DNA of 64,000 nucleotides, from assembly GCA_024138015.1 (NCBI GenBank), contig JAMXBB010000001.1, positions 130,757,547-130,821,546 of the forward strand. The letters run 5' to 3'. This DNA is from Lumnitzera littorea (Eukaryota; Streptophyta; Magnoliopsida; Myrtales; Combretaceae). Below are positions 58,201-64,000 of the stretch, in pieces. A program made the position numbers and the translations under genes. Each line of letters starts with the position of its first letter. Position 1 is the first letter of the stretch. Below the pieces are notes generated by a model that was not told the DNA's origin, did no database searches, and worked only from the letters and a program-made list of their open reading frames with translations.

Positions 58201-58784
58201 ACATTGCATTTCATCATAATTAATAACTTTGTTTGTGATTGTTTGGTACTCTTTTAACTCCGTTTTACTTACTAAGCTAGTTGTACTTACATCCCTATAG
58301 ACTCTTTTATAGATATTGAGTAAAAACAAGATGTTTTGATACCGCCAACCTCAGGTTAGTATACTATTGACTGGGAAAGTGAGGCACGAATAATTAACTA
58401 AACCTAAACTTTTGACCTTTCTTTTAGATTTTGAGGAAACTAATTGGGAATTCCATAAGACGCATACTAGTTTCCTAACTTATTATAAATATTCTATAAA
58501 ACCTATAACTTTTTTATAAACTTTGATTGTAAATTATAACTCTAGATGTGAGACGTATATGTCAGTATTATTGTATTATGAGACAACAGGTTATATAGAA
58601 TAGATATTTTGTAAAGCTATACTATAGGTTTGATTATTCACATGTATCAGAATGGATGCTTTAAGTTGGTTGAGTTGTGCATGCCTTATGTAGACTATAT
58701 TTACGATAGCAGTTGTAAAGTTAACTTCTATTTTAGGTTGGTTTACACAATGGGATTATTATGACTCCTATTCGGAGCATAACA
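55241..58784 (+). mobile_element. S5: solo LTR (3.5 kb) inserted in element Q
   Basis: TGTGAGCC...CGGAGCATAACA, the same subfamily as S3 in plus orientation. Flanks CCTGA and CATAA do not form a clear duplication, so the left end is less certain. TATA box TATAAAA at 56,000-56,006. Shares the 3'-terminal GGTTTACAC-ATGGGATTATTATG block and two hairpins with the family. Confidence 0.75.
57968..58102 (+). pseudogene. Conserved short reading frame in solo LTR S5, with one stop
   Basis: ATG at 57,968 aligns with the S1 and S2 start. Reads IFFPSLVELSDK, stop, ENRSKGKGYDSKAVTRGGCS, PLHKPKFG and a final stop. One in-frame stop near codon 14 breaks it. Length without the stop is 43 residues. Confidence 0.4.
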
Positions 58785-59426
58785 CATAAACTTTAGATGA
58801 TAGGAAGTGAATTCATTTGAAAACAATTGTTACCGGGGTAATAACAAAAACTTACTACTAAGGTTGACTCTAGAGAAGACAACTTTCAAAAGAAATAAGG
58901 ATTCTTATCTAAAAGACTAAAATGAGAGAGAATCAAATTTATCCCAATTTTTTGACTTGCTAATAGGTTTAGATTCTCCCAATAGTATGTAGGCTTTTCA
59001 GCAACATAATAACTTGATCTTTCGAGTCGCCTTAGTTTAAGAGAGCCTTTTCTTTCTTTCAAGGGTAAATAACTTTCCATGACTTCTTCAAATTTCTTCT
59101 TATCAAAGGATATCTCATTAAAGTTAGGTTTAGTCTAAAAGGACTTTATCACACTCTTGGCTTAAACTCCTCTCTTTTGACTTCAATTCCAAAAATTATA
59201 GTCTACCTTGTAAGTAATACCCTTTTAATCAATCCATTAAGTCTTTTCTGGATTGTAATGTAATAAAGGCTTTTTGTCCTTAGTTTCAAAATAAATATTA
59301 CTGAAATGACTTTTTTATCAAAGAATTGCTTTTTAATTTGAGTTTACAAGTTAAGAACCTTATTATAAGTAAAACTAAAATTATACTTGCCTTAGTTTCA
59401 AATTGTAAACATATAATTTTTGCCTT
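58785..59426 (-). other. Q internal region, non-coding
   Basis: Matches R internal sequence in reverse (59,114-59,172 with 15,668-15,712, and 59,337-59,400 with 15,440-15,500). A 64-codon frame here is not supported as a gene. Confidence 0.7.
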
Positions 59427-59652
59427 TGTAGTTCTAAGTTTTTATATGGTCTTAATTCCAAAATAATAAAAATTGAAGAAATGATGAAAATACAAAAAAA
59501 AAAGGAGGAAAAAATTTAATTAATAAAGATTTTTAAATTTTTAGACAATAAATTATTTTAGGGTCAATTAGTTTAGTTTTGGTTCAGTTTAAATAGCTTT
59601 AGAGAGTCATGTGGTTTAAGTACAATTTAATTGTACTGAATATTAAGACATA

Positions 59653-59730
59653 GGCCAACGGCTTAACAGATAAGTATTGGAGTATTGATATTGGATTAAC
59701 TTGAAGTTATGGATTTGAATCTCACTAGGC
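59653..59730 (+). repeat. tRNA-like module in S6
   Basis: GGCCAACGGCTTAACAGATA at the start and GTTATGGATTTGAATCTCAC near the end, again with tRNA-like D- and T-arm spacing. Confidence 0.6.
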
Positions 59731-59786
59731 ATATATGTGTCTCTTATTTTTTATTTCTTTCATCTTACAAAAATCAGTTGAGCGTA

Positions 59787-59965
59787 TGAGATTCAAATGT
59801 AATTTGATTTTTATGAAATCAAAAATTCGAATTAATATAAAAGATTCGAATCTAATTTGATTTTTATCAAATTGAATTTGAATTAATATAAATGATTTGA
59901 ATATAATTTGATTGAATGTGAATTGATATAAAAGATTTGATATGATTTGATTTTAAACTTTATAA
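59787..59965 (+). repeat. Short tandem repeat upstream of the S6 TATA box
   Basis: Three to four units of 40-53 bp, each with AGATTCGAAT-like start, TAATTTGATTTTTAT and GAATTAATATAAA. It sits where R, S4 and Q have the ACGTG/CATGTG-rich stretch, so this copy exchanged that upstream segment. Confidence 0.8.
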
Positions 59966-59968
59966 ATA
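59961..59968 (+). promoter_or_regulatory. TATA box of S6
   Basis: TATAAATA at the end of the short tandem repeat, followed by the C-rich leader-like region. Confidence 0.6.
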
Positions 59969-61861
59969 CGGATCGCACAATAAAAAAGATAGGGACACAT
60001 TCGAGAAAAAATCCAAATTCTACTTTCATCCAATCTCCTCTCTCGTCTCATATTCCAACATAATGTAATCCCCCTCGTCCGTCAATAGCAGAACACGTAA
60101 ACCATGCACCAGCAACCAAGTACCGTCCTCTTTACAGCCACGAACAGCAAGAGCTTCATGCTAGCAACGACCGGACCGAGTAGAAACAACAGTTAAGACC
60201 ATCCATGTGACAACGACAATGAATTGCAGCAGAACACTAGTAAACCGATCCCAATCCAACCCCACGCATACTGCTCCATCTCTAGGCCACACTCCATCAC
60301 AACGACCAGTACACGACCAGAATTTCAAACCCCATGACAGAGCAGCAGCAGCTTTGTGAACATACAGCACACACCATTCACTTCGCACATGATTAGCTCA
60401 CTCACGCCGAGCTCACAGTGATTAACACTTCAAACGCCACTATCTCCATCCATGAACACCAAGCAGCGACGAACACTAAGCCACGTCCGCTGACTACAAC
60501 ACCCACCGCACAATACCGCTGCACGACACCAACTCAGATGCCCACTGTTACTGCCATATACACACCAACATGCAACGAGCAACACGTACCATCCACCTTC
60601 ATCATCCTAACTTCACGCCTCCACTTCATGAACAACTTGCTGCTACAAATTGACACACCCACGATGAACACTACCAGTTACACATCCCCAACACCAACAA
60701 TACCGAACACTGTCACTACACGAGCTACACTACATGCCATAGTAGCTCCCTATCCATGCTGCAACCCATGCGATAAACATGAACAGCCGTACATGGAGCA
60801 ACACGATGAACAAAACACGTGTAGCAACAATTCCACTGCAGCACCGATACATGATGCTCCAACGCGAAACACTGCAACTCCAGCAGCTTACATGCGACCA
60901 ATTTTTAGACGTACGATTCACTGCATAGTAGACACAACCAAGAGAAGTTCAGGTTCAATTTGTTTTCAAATTTTGTCTTATTATTGTTTATTTATTTATT
61001 TATTATTATTTTGTTATTAGTATATTATTATTTCTTTGGTTATTTAACATAGTATATGTATATATGAATAGGTTAGTTTAGAAGACGTTTAGTATTAGTT
61101 TTTTATATGTTAAGTATATTACATGGTACTATTAATTTATAGTAGCATGGATATATACATGTATATAGTAGCATAGGAATTTTTAGGATTAATTTTTTAG
61201 TACTTCTCACTTAGAAAATTAATTTTTTTTAGAAATAAAAATTAATAAAAAATCAATAAAATTTTAAGGATGTTTTGGGATTTTTTTTTAATACTTAAGG
61301 GTTAGGACCCCTTTAGTTCTTTTTTTTAATAAACAGAATCAATTAAAACGTAAATCCAGTCGGTTTTCAAAATTAAAATCAACCAATATTTTAAAGTTTT
61401 TGGAAAAAACTATGGTTGTCTAATCCCAACTAGTGGATACGTAGACACTTTCGGGATGACATTAAAATCTTTAGAAACTTAGATTCTTTTTTTTTTCTTT
61501 TAGTTTTTATTTTTCTTAAAAAATTATTAAAAGAAGATAATTGTGAAAAATAAACCTAATTTCGAAAAATATATAGTGACACTCGATAGGATTTAATAGA
61601 TTAACCCCCGAATTCAAAACCCTCTGGTTTTTCATTTAAATTGAAATAAAAAATTGATAGCCAAATTGTAATCATTTTACCTAATTGATTATGATTTTTT
61701 TTTTCCCGACTGGTAATTCTAAATTTTTTTTTTTTAAAAAAGAACCGGAATTTCTCAATTTCTCTAGTCGAGGATTAATATTAAATGAGTTAAGGTTTAC
61801 TATTAATCAAAAAGTGGGAAATTAAATTAAAATGAAAGAAACCGAAAATTCAAGCTCGACA

Positions 61862-62800
61862 CAAATGTAACTTTTACCAATGATAAGTTATGTCTTTTAA
61901 TTAGAAGGGAGGGTGGAATTATGGGAGGGCAATAAGCCATGTATCAATTGCAATTTCTTTGGGGATTATAATTTTTGGGGGGAGGACTTTGGTATTTACT
62001 CGGGCTTCTTTCAAGCTTAATTGCTTTGACTATGTTTTTAAGGCTCTTTTTTTTTTTTTTTTCAAAGTCTTAATTCAAGAATGGGTTTCTATGCCCTTTG
62101 TCCTTTTGGGTTTTAGGGCTCTAGACTTAATCGTCTTATTTGTGTTAAGTACACTTTTCATTTTAAATTTTATACTTACTCATTTTTCCTCTTTTTTCCT
62201 ACTCTTCTTTTTTTTTTTTTCTTTCTTATTTTCTTCTTCATTTAAGACAAAATGATTATTCTTTCTTTTGGCTTGCAGCTCAAAGCATATGTGGTTTTAA
62301 TATTTATAATGGATGCCTTTCTTCATCTTAGAGGAAATTAGTTATCAATGGTAACAAGTACTTTTAAATTTATGTGACTAAAGTAAACACAAATTAGTTT
62401 TAACTTTTTATTCTAATAGATGCTCCTAACCTCCTTTTCGCCTCATTGCGGGAGTGGTTCTTGACAGGGTTTAATTTTTGAAAATACCCTAATAAAAGGT
62501 CTAACGGAGCTGACAAAGGACTTTGTTTAAGATATTGAAAAGAATGCCTAACTTCATTTTGATTTGGGTATTAAATGCAAAATGGACTTCCTTTAAGGAA
62601 TAAGTCCAATAGTCTCACAATGATACTACTTGACTCTCAAAGTGTCTCAAGGTTGGTGTTTTGGGATTCTTCTTTCCTCTTTTCATTCTAAACCTTTTAA
62701 CTAATGAGATATCTTAAAATAGGAGAAATGCAAACAAACACTTTATTTGAATCACGTGTCTTTTACAAACTTTATCCTTAAATTTAGTCCAATTAGATTG
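61862..62800 (-). other. Q internal region between gag and S6, non-coding
   Basis: Matches R 14,500-14,780 in reverse (for example 62,548-62,573 with 14,653-14,677 and AGAATGAAAAG near 62,690 with 14,530). Poly-T runs at 62,048 and 62,210. No pol motif. Confidence 0.65.
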
Positions 62801-62829
62801 TCCCTACATGAATTAGGTTTTGAACTCTA

Positions 62830-64000
62830 TTTTTCAATTCCTCGCAGTTGTTAGTAGAATGCCCTTACTGACCTATATGATATTCACATTCTGCATTTAA
62901 GTCATATTTCCTTAGCTTATATCCTGGCATTAAGGCATTCTATTGCAATAAGCCCTTATTTCTTAATTCGTTAAAGACTTGAGATAATAAGGCAAGGATT
63001 TGAGTGAACCTTCTTCTAGGTATTTTTGGGCCCTTTTTGCTTATTGTAGTATTTATATATGCTCTTGAATCAAGTGATGCTAGTCTTTTTCTAGTCAGCC
63101 TCCCTGTTCTTATGGCTTCTTCAATTTAGCTCCCAACAAGTACAATGTCCACAAAACTGGCCATTGTATTACCTAATAAATGCTCATAATATGGTTCCTC
63201 CAATGAGTCAATAAAGGTAGATGTTAATTCTTTTTCAGGGAGAGGAAGAATGATTCTAACTGCCATGCCCCTCCATATTTGAGTGTATTTCTTAAATGAC
63301 TCATTTTTCTTCTTTCTCATTGTGCACAAGTCCTAAATTGAAGGAGCTATCTTAATGTTGAACTTGTATTAGTCAAAGAATGCTCGAGCCAATTTCTCCC
63401 AAGTATTGATTTGGCTGAGATCAAGCTAGGCATACTAGGTTAATGTAAGCTCTGTTAGACTTTCTTCAAAAGTTTGTACCATGAGTTGATTATTTTGAAC
63501 ATATCTACCCATTTTGCAGACGTATAATCTGGTGTATAGCTTTGGGCATTCGCTCCCACTGTACTTCTTAAACTTTGGTAATTTGAATTTTTCTTGGTAA
63601 GCCTTAACATCAAACGTAAAAAGGTCAATGGTCCTAACTTGCTCAAATCCATCATAACCTCCAAACTCCCTCATTTTCTCAGTAATTTGTTGGGTTAACT
63701 TCCTTTCCAATTCTTTTAAACTATCTTGGTTGGCTCCATAGTTAATTGGCTTTTTATTGATTGGGAATGAATATGTGTTAGGCTCAAAAGTTAGGTTAAC
63801 TTTTGGATAGATCCCTTCTAATTCAAAAGACTCAAGAGTTGGATTAGCCTTTAGATAGTTCTCTTTCACTTACAAGGGTAGGGCCTCAATATTCTTTCTA
63901 CAGCAGGCTTTGGAGTGCTCTTTATTTGATGTGGCACTAAGTAAAGCAATACTGTCAGCAAGGAAACTCAATTGATATACAATTTTTTCCATAGTTTGCT
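62830..64000 (-). pseudogene. Q gag of Tat/Ogre type, degenerate, N-terminus beyond the window
   Basis: Minus-strand frame 63,435-63,869 reads FKLPKFKKYSGSECPKLY then VCKMGRYVQNNQLMVQTFEE, the start of the Tat/Ogre capsid domain. The next piece (63,126-63,329) has RKKKNESFKKYTQIWRGMAV and LPEKELTSTFIDSLEEPYYE. Further on, KFTQILALLSQVFNELRNKG and NAECEYHIGQ, a stop, then GHSTNNCEEL give the family's C-X2-H...GH-X4-C finger at 62,844-62,887. The N-terminal part continues past 63,870 (TMEKIVYQLSFLADSIALLS). A few stops and frame changes. It is the best preserved gag in the window. Confidence 0.85.

Larger units (their letters stand above)
59427..61861 (+). mobile_element. S6: solo LTR of the R/Q family (2.4 kb), inserted in Q in the opposite orientation
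   Basis: TGTAGTTCTAAG to CAAGCTCGACA, collinear with the R LTRs. Q internal sequence lies on both sides in the opposite orientation, so S6 is an insertion and not Q's own LTR. Flanks GCCTT and CAAAT show no duplication, so the ends are approximate. TATA box TATAAATA at 59,961. The stretch 60,050-60,950 is clearly richer in C and in CAC/ACA than its surroundings and holds a 200-codon low-complexity frame (60,418-61,020), probably an accident of the leader composition. Confidence 0.8.
52087..64000 (-). mobile_element. Element Q: Tat/Ogre-like LTR element with gag but no visible pol, partial
   Basis: The 3' LTR is 52,087-54,256. The internal region is 54,257-55,240, 58,785-59,426 and 61,862-64,000, with S5 and S6 in the gaps. 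The 5' LTR lies beyond the window. The gag read on the minus strand is followed, toward the 3' LTR, only by about 2.6 kb of non-coding sequence with a 43-bp array; no protease, RT or integrase motif was found. The layout fits gag-only terminal-repeat elements (the class described as TR-GAG). It inserts in the LINE. Confidence 0.8.

Noticed and set aside
60418..61020. A 200-codon open frame
   Set aside because: Low-complexity Thr/Pro/Asn/His composition produced by CAC/ACA-rich LTR leader DNA; no domain, and the same place in related LTRs is not open.
59427..61861. S6 as the own LTR of element Q
   Set aside because: Its orientation is opposite to the Q internal sequence and Q internal sequence continues on both sides.
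61959..62255. A 98-codon Phe/Leu-rich frame
   Set aside because: Generated by poly-T tracts in Q non-coding sequence; no counterpart in R.

Overview
The window is nuclear DNA of a flowering plant, probably a dicot. It is AT-rich and dominated by decayed LTR retrotransposons and one plant L1-type LINE, with initiator-tRNA-Met primer sites and MITEs. No intact host gene, rRNA, real tRNA or CRISPR array is visible. All recognisable protein-coding remnants except one unidentified pair belong to transposable elements and carry many stops and frameshifts.

Left half (1-24 kb): one long-LTR element, here called R, runs from 358 to 23,989 and is bounded by the 5-bp duplication ATAAA. Its 5' LTR (358-12,639) is split by a Ty3/Gypsy element on the minus strand (G1, 958-7,567) and by a solo LTR of another family (S1, 8,381-11,289). 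Its internal region (12,640-21,192) lacks recognisable gag or pol, carries tandem arrays near the 3' end, and is split by a second, internally deleted Gypsy element (G3, 17,405-20,724). The 3' LTR is 21,193-23,989.

Middle (24-31.8 kb): a low-copy AT-rich stretch. It holds two diverged copies of an unidentified decayed coding sequence about 3.75 kb apart. Between them lies a large inverted-repeat element (about 25,993-27,812) with a hAT-like MITE (26,320-26,893) inside it. A solo LTR of a third family follows (30,483-31,825).

Right half (31.8-64 kb): a LINE (ORF1, endonuclease, reverse transcriptase) is broken into pieces by Gypsy element G2 (33,032-45,150), solo LTR S3 (47,358-51,109, minus strand) and element Q (52,087 to beyond the window, minus strand). 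G2 is itself split by solo LTR S2 (33,177-36,087) and by a 2.6-kb LTR S4 (39,193-41,822). Q belongs to the same LTR family as R and S4, carries a Tat/Ogre-type gag and no visible pol, and is split by solo LTRs S5 (55,241-58,784) and S6 (59,427-61,861).

The most interesting signals lie inside LTRs. (1) A short reading frame of about 44-61 codons, with the motifs VELSD, GSKVV and SPLHKP, recurs at the same place in all four solo LTRs of the S1/S2/S3/S5 family, including two diverged subfamilies. (2) A tRNA-like module of about 78 bp with D-arm/A-box and T-arm/B-box resemblance sits at the same upstream position in all five LTRs of the R/Q/S4/S6 family. (3) The R and Q 3' regions carry tandem arrays with different periods (43, about 48-50 and 86 bp) that look like a hypervariable satellite nursery.
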